A stretch of DNA of 64,000 nt from Aromatoleum tolulyticum (GCF_900156155.1 NZ_FTMD01000004.1:248001-312000); one strand, 5' to 3'; shown: positions 49,474 to 58,303, counted from the first letter of the stretch. A program made the numbers and translations. The notes: generated by a model not told the origin, from the sequence alone.

Positions 49474-52362
49474 CTACAGGGCCGGCGCCGACGCCGGCAG
49501 CGCCTGCGACAGCGCTTCGATCAGGTCGGCAAGCGCGCGCGCGGCGCGGTCGCGCGCTTCGTCGATGTCCGCGGCGGGGCAGCCGGCGTGGAGGTTCCGC
49601 TCGAGTTCGGCTGCGACTTCCTGCAGCACCGTCGCACCGATCTGCCCCGCCAGCCCTTTCAGCGAGTGGGCGAGGCGCTCGGCGGCGGCGAGGTCGCCAC
49701 CGGCGAGCGCGGCGTCCAGGCGCGCGGTGAAATCCCCGTAGCCGGTGACGAACTTGCGCAGCAGCGAGAGGTAGAAGTCTTCCTTCCCCATCAGGCGCCG
49801 CACGCCCAGATCGGGATCGAGGCCGGGAACCCGCCTGAGCCGTGCGAGGATGGCGCGCGGCGCCGCGGACGGTGCCGCCGGCGCGCCCGACGTGCCGGCG
49901 GCACCGTCCGCGGCGCCGCGCGGCGAAATCCAGCGCAGCAGCGCGGCCCACAGGCGATCGGGCTGGATCGGCTTGGCGATGTGGTCGTTCATCCCCGCCT
50001 CGATGCACTGTTCGCGGTCGCCCGCCATGGCGTTGGCGGTCATCGCGACGATGGGCAGGTCGGCGCAGGCGGGCAGGCGGCGGATCGCGCGCGTCGCGGT
50101 CACGCCGTCCATCACCGGCATCTGCATGTCCATGAGCACGAGGTCGTAGGCGGCCTGCTGCACGCGCTGGACGGCTTCCGCACCGTTGCCGGCGATATCG
50201 ACGCGGAGGCCCGCAGCGCCGAGCAGCTCGCTCGCGACCTCCTGGTTGAGCTCGTTGTCTTCGACGAGCAGCAGCCGGGCACCGCGTATCGCGGCGAGGT
50301 CGGCCGGCGCTTCGCCGGCGGCGGCGTGCGGCCTGGGCGGACGCAGGGCGCCGTCGAGCAGCCGGATCGCGGTATCGAACAGCGCGGAGGCGGTGACCGG
50401 CTTGAGCAGGATGTCGTCGACGCCGGCGCCTACGGCCGCGCGCGCGACGTCCTCGCGCCCGTAGGCGGTGACGACGATGCGCACGGGCAGCCGCGGCAGG
50501 CCGAGCAGTCCGATCGCGCGCGCGGCCAACACGCCGTCGAGTTCGGGCATCTGCCAGTCGAGCAGGACGATGTCGTAGGGTTCGCCGGCATGCGCGGCGC
50601 GCTCGACTTCGACGACGGCCGCACGCCCGCAGTCCACGGCATGCACGCGGAAGGTCATGCAGCGCATCATTTCGGCGAGCACCTCGCGCGAGCTGAGGTT
50701 GTCGTCGGCGATCAGGGCGCGCAGGCCGCGCAGGTCCGGAGCGGGCATCAGCAGATGTCCCTCGCAGCGGCCGATGCCGAGGCGGCAGGTGAACCAGAAG
50801 GTGGATCCGGCGCCGGGCTGGCTGTCCACGCCGACGCTGCCGCCCATCATGCCGGCGAGCCGCTTGCTGATCGCGAGCCCCAAGCCGGTGCCGCCATACT
50901 TGCGCGTGGTGGAGGTGTCCGCCTGCTCGAAGCTGCGGAACAGGCGGTCGCGTAGTTCGTCGTCGATGCCGATGCCGGTGTCGCGCACTTCGAAGCGCAG
51001 CACGACCTCGCCATCCACGAACTGCTCGCGCCGGATGCGCATGACGATTTCGCCGCGTTCGGTGAACTTGACCGCATTGTTGGCGTAGTTGAGCAGGATC
51101 TGGCTGATGCGCAGGGGGTCGCCGACGAGGCTGGCGGGCACGTCCGCGGCGACGTCGATGACCAGTTCGAGGCCCTTCGCGTTGGTTTTCTCGACGATCT
51201 GCGCGCCGACGTCCGCGACGGTCTTCTCGAGGTCGAAGTCGATGCGCTCAATGACGAGCTTGCCGGCCTCGATCTTGGAGAAGTCGAGCACGTCGTTGAT
51301 GATGCCGAGCAGGTGCTGGCTGGATCCGAGGATCTTCTCGAGGTAGTCGCGCTGGCGCGCGTCGAGTTGCGTGCGCAGGGCGAGATAGGTCATGCCGATG
51401 ATGGCGTTCATCGGCGTGCGGATCTCGTGGCTCATGTTGGCGAGGAAATCCGACTTGATGCGCGCGGCGTCCTCGGCGAGGGCGCGGGCTTTCTGCATCC
51501 GCTCGATGGCGTCGAATTCGGCGGAGATGTCGTCGACCACCCACACGGAGCCCTTGCTGCGGTCCGACGGGTCCACCGCGGTGCCGGTCAGGCGCGCCCA
51601 GAACAGCGAGCCGTCGCGCCGCATGAGCTGCTGCTCGCGCCGGTGCGACTCGCCGCGCCAGATCGCGGCATACACCGGGTCGCCGCCCGCCTTGTGCGCC
51701 GCCTCGTCGGGATACCAGACCGCCGTGCGCTGGCCGACGAGTCCGCCCGGCGGCCAGCCGAACATCTCGTGCAGACGCCGGTTGCAGCGGACGAGCACGC
51801 GGTCCTTGATCAGCGCGATGCCCGAGGTCGCGGTGTCGAGGATTGCCTGCTGCTCGGCGTTGGCCTCGCGCAGCGAGGCGCTGACCGCGGCGAGCTCGGC
51901 CGTGCGCTCGGCGACGAGGGCTTCGAGCCGTTCGCGGTAGTCCGCCAGTTCCCGCTGCGCCTGCTTCTGCGCGGTGACGTCGGTGAGTACCGAATGCAGC
52001 AGGGCGCGCTCGCCGTCGTGGATCACGGTGACGAGCACATCGACTTCGACCAGGGTACCGTCGCCGCGCACGTGTTCCCATTCGAAGCGACCGCCGCCGT
52101 CGGCGAGCGCGCGCCGCGACGTCTCCTCCGCCAGCGTGGTGGAAGACCGGCCGTCGGGCTGCAGGGGCGGCGAGATGTCGGCAAGGGTACGACCGAGGAG
52201 CCGGTCGAGGTTGTCGAGGCGCAGGAGGTCCAGCGCCGCGCGGTTGGCGGCGACGAAGCGGCCGTCCTCGACGAGCACGATCGCGTGGCGCGCGTCTTCG
52301 AACAGCATGTGGAAACGCGCCTCGCCGGCGGGCGAGCCGATTCCGACGCTGTCGCGCGTCAT
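49474..52362 (-). CDS. Hybrid sensor histidine kinase (PAS-PAS-HisKA-HATPase-REC-REC-Hpt)
   Basis: This 962-aa cytoplasmic multidomain kinase has no membrane segment that I can see. In order: PAS (about residues 15-130), coiled-coil linker, PAS/PAC (about 175-285), HisKA with SHEIRTPMNAIIGM (His about 322), HATPase_c (DTGIGIDD, GTGLGLAISKRLAGMM), receiver 1 (VLLDWQMPELDG), receiver 2 (LLLVEDNELNQEVA, VLMDMQMPVMDG) and a C-terminal Hpt with AHSLKGLAGQIGA. It is a phosphorelay kinase of the BarA type. It lies between nifE and nifN on the opposite strand and has no NifA/sigma-54 promoter of its own. A link to nitrogen fixation is only positional. Confidence 0.94.
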   Translation of the reverse strand: MTRDSVGIGSPAGEARFHMLFEDARHAIVLVEDGRFVAANRAALDLLRLDNLDRLLGRTLADISPPLQPDGRSSTTLAEETSRRALADGGGRFEWEHVRGDGTLVEVDVLVTVIHDGERALLHSVLTDVTAQKQAQRELADYRERLEALVAERTAELAAVSASLREANAEQQAILDTATSGIALIKDRVLVRCNRRLHEMFGWPPGGLVGQRTAVWYPDEAAHKAGGDPVYAAIWRGESHRREQQLMRRDGSLFWARLTGTAVDPSDRSKGSVWVVDDISAEFDAIERMQKARALAEDAARIKSDFLANMSHEIRTPMNAIIGMTYLALRTQLDARQRDYLEKILGSSQHLLGIINDVLDFSKIEAGKLVIERIDFDLEKTVADVGAQIVEKTNAKGLELVIDVAADVPASLVGDPLRISQILLNYANNAVKFTERGEIVMRIRREQFVDGEVVLRFEVRDTGIGIDDELRDRLFRSFEQADTSTTRKYGGTGLGLAISKRLAGMMGGSVGVDSQPGAGSTFWFTCRLGIGRCEGHLLMPAPDLRGLRALIADDNLSSREVLAEMMRCMTFRVHAVDCGRAAVVEVERAAHAGEPYDIVLLDWQMPELDGVLAARAIGLLGLPRLPVRIVVTAYGREDVARAAVGAGVDDILLKPVTASALFDTAIRLLDGALRPPRPHAAAGEAPADLAAIRGARLLLVEDNELNQEVASELLGAAGLRVDIAGNGAEAVQRVQQAAYDLVLMDMQMPVMDGVTATRAIRRLPACADLPIVAMTANAMAGDREQCIEAGMNDHIAKPIQPDRLWAALLRWISPRGAADGAAGTSGAPAAPSAAPRAILARLRRVPGLDPDLGVRRLMGKEDFYLSLLRKFVTGYGDFTARLDAALAGGDLAAAERLAHSLKGLAGQIGATVLQEVAAELERNLHAGCPAADIDEARDRAARALADLIEALSQALPASAPAL
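49854..49922. repeat. Perfect 29-bp inverted repeat inside the kinase gene
   Basis: Arms 49854-49882 and 49894-49922 are exact inverse complements (inner ends CCGCCGGC / GCCGGCGG) with an 11-nt loop. It encodes the Ala/Gly/Pro linker between receiver 2 and the Hpt domain. Confidence 0.88.
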
Positions 52363-52644
52363 TTTCGGCCGACTCCATTCGCGGCCGGGCGTCGCGTGAC
52401 GGGCACGCCGCGGCGCACGGCGGCGGGGAAGGCCGCGATTCGCTGGGAACGGCCGAAAGGCATCCGATAGACGGGCATCTGCGCTCCTCGTGTCCTGAAT
52501 TTGACGTTCATCGACATACGTGCCGGAGGCCAGGCACGGCCGGATGCATGCGTGCTCGCCGTCACACCGGGCGTGGCGCACAGATTCCAGCCAGCCGTCA
52601 TCATACCGCGCCCGGATCGACTTGCGCCCGAGCCGCGCGGGCTT
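52363..52644. other. Intergenic between the kinase gene and the nifN control region
   Basis: I see no gene, promoter or repeat here that I can support. Open frames that run through it in phase with either neighbour lack a ribosome-binding site. Confidence 0.4.
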
Positions 52645-52660
52645 TGTGGCGCTTGCGACA
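52645..52660. promoter_or_regulatory. NifA upstream activator site of nifN
   Basis: TGTGGCGCTTGCGACA, TGT-N10-ACA, 85 bp upstream of the nifN -24 box. Confidence 0.83.
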
Positions 52661-52744
52661 CGTTCGTGTCGGACATCCGCCAATGCGCTCCCCGCACACT
52701 CCGGCCGCCGCGCCATGTCCCTGTTTTTCTTGGCAATGCGCGTC

Positions 52745-52759
52745 TGGCACCGTTCCTGC
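52745..52759 (+). promoter_or_regulatory. Sigma-54 promoter of the nifN operon
   Basis: TGGCACCGTTCCTGC has a perfect -24 box and GG-N10-GC; start predicted near 52771, 22 bp before the chosen nifN ATG, which rules out longer in-frame starts. Confidence 0.83.
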
Positions 52760-52792
52760 TGTGCAGTGCTCGTACCCTTTCGAGCACGCATC

Positions 52793-54181
52793 ATGGCCAC
52801 GATCATTCCCGGCAGGAAAGCCTGCACGACGAACCCGCTGAAGATGAGCGCACCGATCGGCGCCGCGCTCGCCTTCCTCGGCATGGAGCGGGCGCTGCCG
52901 CTGCTGCACGGCTCGCAGGGCTGTACCGCGTTCGGGCTGGTGCTGTTCGTGCGCCACTTCCGCGAGACCATCCCGCTGCAGACGACTGCGATGAACGAGG
53001 TCACGACGATCCTCGGCGGCCTGGAGAACATCGAGCAGGCGCTGCTGAACATCAAGAAGCGCGCCAACCCGGCGCTGATCGGGTTGTGCTCGACCGGCAT
53101 CACCGAGGCCAAGGGTGACGACGTCGCGGGCTTCCTGAAGCTGATCCGCGAGAAGCACCCGGAACTCGCCGGCACGGAAGTGGTGTTCGCGCCGACGCCG
53201 GACTTCGTCGGCGGCTTCTCCGACGGCTGGGCGAAGGCCGTGACCGCGATGATCGCCGCGCTGGTGCCGCCGACAAAGGTGCGCACGCCGTGGCAGGTGA
53301 ACATCCTCGCCGGCTGCCACCTGACGCCGGGCGACATCGAGGAGATCCACGAGACGGTCGAAGCCTTCGGCCTCACGCCCATCGTGCTGCCGGATCTCTC
53401 GGGCTCGCTCGACGGCCACATTCCCGAGACCTTCCTGCCGCACACGCTGGGCGGCACGCGCGTGGAGGACGTGAAGCGCATGGGCGCCTCGGCGATCACG
53501 ATCGCGGTCGGCGAGCAGATGCGCCCGGCCGCGGAGCTGCTGGAAAAGAAGGCCGGCGTACCTTTCCGCGTGTTCGAGCGCCTGTCCGGGCTCGCCGCCT
53601 GCGACGCCTTCATCGCGCTGCTGGCGGAACTGTCCGAACAGGACGTGCCGGCGAAATACCGCCGCCAGCGCAGCCAGCTGCAGGACGCGATGCTCGACGG
53701 GCATTTCTACTTCGGCGAGCAGAAGGTCGCGATCGCCGCGGAGCCGGACCTGCTGTTCGCGCTGTCGCACTTCTTCGCCGACATGGGGGCGCAGGTGACG
53801 TGCGCGATCGCGCCGCAGGATGCCCCGGTGCTCGCGCGCGTCGCGGCCCAGACGGTGCGCATCGGCGATCTGGGCGACTTCGAGGAGCACGCCGCCGGCT
53901 GCGACCTGCTGGTCACGCATTCGCACGGCCGCCAGGCCGCGGCGCGGCTGGGCATCCCCTTCTGGCGCGCTGGCCTGCCGACCTTCGACCGGCTCGGTGT
54001 CGCGCACAAGGTCACTGTCGGCTATCGCGGCACGCGCGATCTGATCTTCGAGGTGGGCAATGTCTTCATGGAGCAACTGCACGCGCATGAACAGCACGTC
54101 ACCCCCGCCAGCGTCCGGCCCGACCTCCATCGACCCGGCGCCGCGCCGGCCGTGGATGCGCCGGCTCACGCTGGTCACTGA
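52793..54181 (+). CDS. nifN: FeMo-cofactor assembly scaffold NifN
   Basis: This 462-aa NifK paralogue is the partner of NifE. The start IIPGRKACTTNPLKMSAPIG, LPLLHGSQGCTAFGLVLFVR, PLQTTAMNEVTTILGGLENI and the C-terminal LGIPFWRAGLPTFDRLG match NifN. I chose the ATG at 52793 because family proteins begin at this point and the sigma-54 promoter lies just before it. It heads nifN-nifX-DUF269-CCE_0567-fdxB-nifQ-NifX-like. Confidence 0.96.
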   Translation: MATIIPGRKACTTNPLKMSAPIGAALAFLGMERALPLLHGSQGCTAFGLVLFVRHFRETIPLQTTAMNEVTTILGGLENIEQALLNIKKRANPALIGLCSTGITEAKGDDVAGFLKLIREKHPELAGTEVVFAPTPDFVGGFSDGWAKAVTAMIAALVPPTKVRTPWQVNILAGCHLTPGDIEEIHETVEAFGLTPIVLPDLSGSLDGHIPETFLPHTLGGTRVEDVKRMGASAITIAVGEQMRPAAELLEKKAGVPFRVFERLSGLAACDAFIALLAELSEQDVPAKYRRQRSQLQDAMLDGHFYFGEQKVAIAAEPDLLFALSHFFADMGAQVTCAIAPQDAPVLARVAAQTVRIGDLGDFEEHAAGCDLLVTHSHGRQAAARLGIPFWRAGLPTFDRLGVAHKVTVGYRGTRDLIFEVGNVFMEQLHAHEQHVTPASVRPDLHRPGAAPAVDAPAHAGH

Positions 54182-54203
54182 CTCGTCCCTGGGAGAACTC
54201 GGC

Positions 54204-54629
54204 ATGAAAGTCGCCTTTGCAACGGAAAACCTGATCGACGTGGACGCCCACTTCGGCTGGGCGAAGAAGATCGCGATCTACGAAGTGCAGCCGGACGCGA
54301 GCCGGCTGGTCGAAGTCGTCGAGTTCGCCGGCGATCTCGCCGAGGACGGCACCGAGGACAAGCTCGTGCCCAAGCTCGACGCGGTGCGCGACTGCGCGAT
54401 GCTGTACGTCGCGGCGATCGGCGGCTCGGCGGCGGCGAAGGTCGTGAACCTGCGCGTACACCCGGTGAAGGTGCCGAGCCCGCAGCCGATCGCGACGATC
54501 ATCGAGCGCCTGCAGGAAGTGCTCCGGGGCACGCCGCCGCCGTGGCTGCGCAAGGTGCTGCTGAAGGGCCGGGAACGCAGCTTCGATTTCGATGCGGAAA
54601 CCGACGTGAGCGAGACCGAACATGCCTGA
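54204..54629 (+). CDS. nifX: NifX, FeMo-co precursor carrier
   Basis: This 141-aa NifX/NafY-fold protein starts MKVAFATENLIDVDAHFGWA with KKIAIYEVQPDASRLVEVV and DCAMLYVAAIGGSAAAKVV, and has the family ending HPVKVPSPQPIATIIERLQE. NifX holds NifB-co or VK-cluster between NifB, NifEN and NifH. I chose the ATG at 54204, 22 bp after nifN, with GGGAG upstream. It overlaps the next gene by 8 bp. Confidence 0.95.
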   Translation: MKVAFATENLIDVDAHFGWAKKIAIYEVQPDASRLVEVVEFAGDLAEDGTEDKLVPKLDAVRDCAMLYVAAIGGSAAAKVVNLRVHPVKVPSPQPIATIIERLQEVLRGTPPPWLRKVLLKGRERSFDFDAETDVSETEHA

Positions 54630-55095
54630 CGCCGCCGCGAGCGCATCGCCCGCGGCGGTCATCGCCGCATCGCCTTTCCTCGCCCAGCTCGTCGGCATGG
54701 TGCGCGCGCAGGACAGTTTCGGCGCCTGGGACGGCAAGTCCGATGCCGCGGTGCTCGCGCCCTACGTCGTCGATCGCGCTGCGCGCCGCGAAATTCCCAT
54801 CATCGGCGACCCCGATCCGGAGCTGCTGTGGCGCGTGGAGCTCTTCTACAACGCCGCCGGCATTGCGGTCGAGCGCAGGACGGGCCTCATCGCCTCGCCG
54901 ACGATCAAGATCAATCACGAAGGCTTCGGCCGCGCGATGCTGACCGCGGGCCGGCTCGTCGTGTATTCCAAGTACCACCGCGACATCCATCGCTTCGGCT
55001 TCGACACGCTGCAGGCGCTCGGCGAAGCCGGTGACCGCATCGTCGACGAGGCCGCCGCAATGATCGACCGCTTCCCCGAAGTGGCGAATTTCTGA
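54622..55095 (+). CDS. NifX-associated nitrogen fixation protein (DUF269)
   Basis: This 157-aa protein of the DUF269/NifX-associated family has [20 protein letters not shown] at the N-terminus and [20 protein letters not shown] plus [20 protein letters not shown] near the C-terminus. It is always found beside nifX; its role in cofactor assembly is not defined. The ATG overlaps the end of nifX by 8 bp. Confidence 0.93.
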   Translation: MPDAAASASPAAVIAASPFLAQLVGMVRAQDSFGAWDGKSDAAVLAPYVVDRAARREIPIIGDPDPELLWRVELFYNAAGIAVERRTGLIASPTIKINHEGFGRAMLTAGRLVVYSKYHRDIHRFGFDTLQALGEAGDRIVDEAAAMIDRFPEVANF

Positions 55096-55106
55096 GGAGG
55101 ACGGCG

Positions 55107-55298
55107 ATGACGAGCGACGAACTGAAGACGCTGGTGAAGAAGCTCAACGCCCAGGCCACGCAGGCGAAGATGGACCTGCACGACCTGTCCGAGGAACTGC
55201 CGATCGGCTGGGAACGCATCCCCGAACAGGCACAGAAGACTTTCGAAGCCTACGCGAAGCTCGCCGAGGCACGCACCCGGCTGGCCGCCGCCGGCTGA
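55107..55298 (+). CDS. CCE_0567-family (DUF683) nif-associated small protein
   Basis: This 63-aa helical protein matches the CCE_0567/DUF683 type: [40 protein letters not shown], then a helix ([19 protein letters not shown]). The cyanobacterial homologue forms a helical hairpin. It normally sits between DUF269 and fdxB, as here (GGAGG upstream, 11 bp after DUF269). Function unknown. Confidence 0.92.
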   Translation: MTSDELKTLVKKLNAQATQAKMDLHDLSEELPIGWERIPEQAQKTFEAYAKLAEARTRLAAAG

Positions 55299-55333
55299 AC
55301 CCGGATCCCGCCCGACCCTTTCACGGAGCAGCC

Positions 55334-55630
55334 ATGTCCCATTTCACCGTCACCCTGCCCTCGGGCGTCGCCTGGACGCCCAACTTCATCGCCGCGATCA
55401 ACCAGGAGCGCTGCATCGGCTGCGGCCGCTGCTTCAAGACCTGTGCGCGCGAGGTGCTGCAGCTGATGGCCGTCGACGACGAGGGCGAGATGTTCGCCAT
55501 CGAGGACGAGGACGACGAGTACGAGAAGAAGGTGATGCACATCGCACACCCGGAGAACTGCGTCGGCTGCGAGTCCTGCAACAACAACTGTGCGCGGCGC
55601 TGCATCTCGTATGCGCCGAAGGCGATGTGA
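55334..55630 (+). CDS. fdxB: Nif-specific ferredoxin III (FdxB)
   Basis: This 98-aa ferredoxin has two [4Fe-4S] sites: [11 protein letters not shown] (CX2CX2CX3C, about residue 27) and [11 protein letters not shown] (about 76). The start [20 protein letters not shown] is diagnostic of the nif ferredoxin III family. An acidic stretch ([19 protein letters not shown]) separates the sites. It probably gives electrons to cofactor assembly or nitrogenase. The stop is 1 bp from the nifQ ATG. Confidence 0.94.
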   Translation: MSHFTVTLPSGVAWTPNFIAAINQERCIGCGRCFKTCAREVLQLMAVDDEGEMFAIEDEDDEYEKKVMHIAHPENCVGCESCNNNCARRCISYAPKAM

Positions 55631-55631
55631 C

Positions 55632-56060
55632 ATGCGCCCCGCCGCCGCTTGGCTCGCGATGATCGACGCGCGCTGGAAACCCGGCGGCAGCCTGTTCGCC
55701 GACGGCGCGCGCCACGACGAATACGAGGACGTGCGCCGCCTGCTGCTGCAGGGCGCCGCGGGGCGCAGCGCCGACGTGGTCGCGCTGGCCGAATGCGTCG
55801 CGCGCGCCTGCATGGGCGATGACCACCTGTGGCACGACCTCGGCCTGCCCTCGCGCGGCGAGCTGTCGGCGCTGCTGCACGAGCACTTCCCGCGCCTCGC
55901 CGGACGCAACGTGAACGGCATGCGCTGGAAGAAGTTCTTCTACAAGCAGCTGTGCGCAGAGGTCGGCATCACCGCCTGCCGCGCGCCGTCCTGCGGCGTG
56001 TGCGCACATTACGGCGAATGCTTCGGCAGCGAGGAGCTGCCGCTGCTCGCCTTCGCCTGA
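55632..56060 (+). CDS. nifQ: NifQ, molybdenum donor for FeMo-co
   Basis: This 142-aa protein carries a [Mo-3Fe-4S] precursor to NifEN/NifH. The diagnostic end CRAPSCGVCAHYGEC gives CX4CX2CX5C. MRWKKFFYKQLCAEVGI and LWHDLGLPSRGELSALLHEH are also typical. The protein is slightly shorter than many NifQ at the N-terminus. The ATG at 55632 is 1 bp after fdxB, so the pair is coupled. Confidence 0.95.
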   Translation: MRPAAAWLAMIDARWKPGGSLFADGARHDEYEDVRRLLLQGAAGRSADVVALAECVARACMGDDHLWHDLGLPSRGELSALLHEHFPRLAGRNVNGMRWKKFFYKQLCAEVGITACRAPSCGVCAHYGECFGSEELPLLAFA

Positions 56061-56094
56061 GCGTCAACCGGACATTTTCAGGGGTTCCCGAAAC

Positions 56095-56478
56095 ATGAAG
56101 ATCGCGATCGCCACGGACGACTTCGACAAGGTCGCCGGCCACGCCGGACAGGCACGCCACTGGCTGCTGTACGACTGCGAACCCGGCGCCGGGGTGCCCG
56201 CGGCGCAGCGGATCGAACTGGAGCGCCGCCAGGTGTTCCATCATTGGGATGCGGATGAAGCGCATCCCCTCGATACCGTCGAAGTCATCGTCGCGCGCAG
56301 CGCCGGCGACGGCTTCCTGCGCCGTATGCAGAAACGCGGCGTGAGCATCCTGCTGACGAGCGAGACCGACGCCGCGCCCGCCTTGCAGAAGATCCTGGCG
56401 GGCGAGGCGCTGCCCGACCCGCGCTGGGATGTGTCGCTACTGCTATGCAAACTGCGGGATCTTTTCTCGAAGCATTGA
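56095..56478 (+). CDS. NifX/NafY-like FeMo-co binding domain protein
   Basis: This 127-aa dinitrogenase iron-molybdenum cofactor binding domain protein begins MKIAIATDDFDKVAGHAGQA with RHWLLYDCEPGAG and has VEVIVARSAGDGFLRRMQKR and GVSILLTSETDAAPALQKIL. It is a third NifX-type domain in the window, besides NifX and the NifB tail. It may bind or store cofactor, like NafY without its extra domain, but this is inference. Last gene of the nifN operon; converges on rseC. Confidence 0.85.
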   Translation: MKIAIATDDFDKVAGHAGQARHWLLYDCEPGAGVPAAQRIELERRQVFHHWDADEAHPLDTVEVIVARSAGDGFLRRMQKRGVSILLTSETDAAPALQKILAGEALPDPRWDVSLLLCKLRDLFSKH

Positions 56479-56494
56479 CCCGCGGCGCGCGCGC

Positions 56495-56926
56495 TCAGCC
56501 GCGCCGCGACAGCACCAGCGGCACCGCCGCGGCGCGGAACACCCGCGGCAGCGCGCGCGTGACCAGCACGCCCAGGATGAGGCCGCCGAATGCGCCGAGC
56601 ACCGCGGCGACGTCGGTGTGCGCGAGCCGGTCCCCGCCGACCGCGCCGGCGACGATCAGCAGCGCCGGCAACAGGTAGCCGAGGAGCGCCGCGCGGTTGA
56701 TCGCGTCCGGATCGGCCGCGACCGTCACCGCATCGCCCGGCACGAGGCCCTCGCTCTCGGCGACGGGCACCGTCACGAGCGACACCTTGCCGCCGCCCGC
56801 GAGCTTGCCGACGCCGCAGCGGCTGCGTTCGCCGCAGCTCGAGCAGCCCTGCACCGGCACCGCGACGACGGCCTTGCCGCCGTCGACCGACCGGACCACG
56901 CCTTCGTGCATTACCGCATCGGACAT
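56495..56926 (-). CDS. rseC: RseC-like (SoxR-reducing system) membrane protein
   Basis: This 143-aa protein has a cytoplasmic N-terminal domain with a Cys motif CSSCGERSRCG (CX2CX5C, about residue 28) and two membrane helices (about 83-102 and 106-125), matching RseC/MucC. RseC works with Rnf (Rsx) in E. coli to reduce SoxR, and RseC-like genes accompany rnf. Here it is the last gene of a NifA-type operon just upstream of rnf. ATG at 56926. Confidence 0.9.
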   Translation of the reverse strand: MSDAVMHEGVVRSVDGGKAVVAVPVQGCSSCGERSRCGVGKLAGGGKVSLVTVPVAESEGLVPGDAVTVAADPDAINRAALLGYLLPALLIVAGAVGGDRLAHTDVAAVLGAFGGLILGVLVTRALPRVFRAAAVPLVLSRRG

Positions 56927-56942
56927 CGCCGCCAGCCTCCGT

Positions 56943-57947
56943 TCAGAACGCGTAGGGCCGGTGCAGCCACTGCCGCACCACCGCGAGATCGCGTTCGGGA
57001 AGATAGGAAAACCCCGCCGCCGCGTCGGACGCGACCGCCGCCGGCACCCAGTGCCCGACCGCCTTGCCGGCGAGCATGCCGAAATACCACGCCATCGGAT
57101 AACCGACGGCGCGGTCGAAGGCGAGCAGCGCCGCGTGCAGCGACAGCCCGCTCGTGCCCTCGCGCGCACCGAAGCGCGGCGCCTCGCCGGTCAGCGCGGG
57201 GATCGGTGTCGCACGCACGATGGTCTGCCGGAAGCGGTCCAGATGCTCGCGCAGCGCGATCGCCCAGTGGTTGCAGAAGGCCGTCGCCGGCCCCGCGCTG
57301 GAGGCGTCCCAGTCCGCGACGAAGCGGTGGATGGGCTGCGGCTCGAGCGCCTGCGTGCGCATGCGCGCGAGCAGGTCGCCGACGTGCGTGAGGCGGCGGA
57401 AGCGGTAATGCGCGGCCTCGACGGGCGTGCCGCAGCGCGGCCCATGCTCGCCCGCGCATGCCTCGCCGCCGCAGGGCGCGTCGATCAGCTCATCCAGCGT
57501 CGCGGGCGAAGCATCGTCGCGGAACAGCGGCGACGCCCAGGTCTCCTGCAACTCCTCGACCTCCAGCTGGACGAAATCCGTGCTCGCGCGCCCCGGCGTC
57601 GCGGCGGCGAAGTAATGCGTGCGGCCGCGCAGGTGGGTCGCGCGCAGCGTCGAGCCCGCATAGTCGTCGAGCAGCACGCCGAGTTCACCGTCGCGTGCCT
57701 CCAGCTCCGCGACGGTCCACTGCTCGAGGTTGTCGGACACGCGCACGCCGTCCGCATCGATCACGCCCCCCAGCCGGTACCAGCCGCCGCGGCACAACAC
57801 CTCGCGGAACGGCCAGTCGGGCAGATACTTGCGGATCTCGTGCGCGAGCGCCGCCGGCCCTGCGGCAGCGGAGGTCACGGAGCAGGCTTCGACGACGGGC
57901 TCGGCAAGCTGGCGGCAGCGCTCGCCCCAGGCAGTGGGCGCATTCAT
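56943..57947 (-). CDS. Conserved protein of unknown function in a NifA-controlled operon
   Basis: I do not recognise this 334-aa protein. It looks soluble. It has a central Cys-rich patch CGGEACAGEHGPRCG (about residues 159-173) and aromatic-rich ends (YRLGGVIDADGVRVSD; AVGYPMAWYFGMLAGKAVGH). It sits between a 2[4Fe-4S] ferredoxin gene (58 bp upstream) and rseC (16 bp downstream) behind a sigma-54 promoter and NifA site. That makes it a candidate for electron supply to nitrogenase or for maturation of Rnf; both are guesses. It has no kinase, transporter or DNA-binding motif. Confidence 0.82.
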   Translation of the reverse strand: MNAPTAWGERCRQLAEPVVEACSVTSAAAGPAALAHEIRKYLPDWPFREVLCRGGWYRLGGVIDADGVRVSDNLEQWTVAELEARDGELGVLLDDYAGSTLRATHLRGRTHYFAAATPGRASTDFVQLEVEELQETWASPLFRDDASPATLDELIDAPCGGEACAGEHGPRCGTPVEAAHYRFRRLTHVGDLLARMRTQALEPQPIHRFVADWDASSAGPATAFCNHWAIALREHLDRFRQTIVRATPIPALTGEAPRFGAREGTSGLSLHAALLAFDRAVGYPMAWYFGMLAGKAVGHWVPAAVASDAAAGFSYLPERDLAVVRQWLHRPYAF

Positions 57948-58005
57948 GCGGACCTCGTTCCCGGATGGCCGGACGACCTGCGCCCGGCAGCGGTTTGCAC
58001 GCGCA

Positions 58006-58203
58006 TCACAGATAGACGATGCAGTTCTCGCCGGCCGGACACACCGCCAGGCATTGCGGCGAATCCGCGTCGCCGTCGCATTCCGTACAGGTGTCGGCGG
58101 TGATGTGGAAGACGCCGCCCTTCTCGGTGATCGACTTGGTCGGACAGGCGGGCTTGCAGTCGCCGCAGGCGGTGCATTCGTCAGCGATGATCTTCATGGC
58201 CAT
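58006..58203 (-). CDS. 2[4Fe-4S] ferredoxin (FdxN type)
   Basis: This 65-aa bacterial ferredoxin has cluster I CTACGDCKPACP (CX2CX2CX3CP) and cluster II CTECDGDADSPQCLAVCP (CX2CX8CX3CP), the Allochromatium/FdxN spacing. The ATG at 58203 has AGGAG six bases upstream. It is the first gene of the ferredoxin-unknown-rseC operon. FdxN-like ferredoxins carry electrons from Rnf to NifH or to NifB; this fits the neighbours. Confidence 0.93.
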   Translation of the reverse strand: MAMKIIADECTACGDCKPACPTKSITEKGGVFHITADTCTECDGDADSPQCLAVCPAGENCIVYL

Positions 58204-58288
58204 GGTGGGCTCCTTCAGGACGGGGGATGGGATCCGATTCCCCGCGCCGTCGCGACAACGACGGCGCGGGAGGCTCACGGGGCTTATC

Positions 58289-58303
58289 GCAAGGACGGTG
58301 CCA
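58289..58303 (-). promoter_or_regulatory. Sigma-54 promoter of the ferredoxin-unknown-rseC operon
   Basis: Minus strand TGGCACCGTCCTTGC is a perfect consensus; start predicted near 58277, 74 bp before the ferredoxin ATG. Confidence 0.88.

Noticed and set aside
52520-52792. Longer nifN start giving extra N-terminal residues
   Set aside because: The sigma-54 promoter and NifA site lie inside the extension, and NifN proteins begin at the later ATG.
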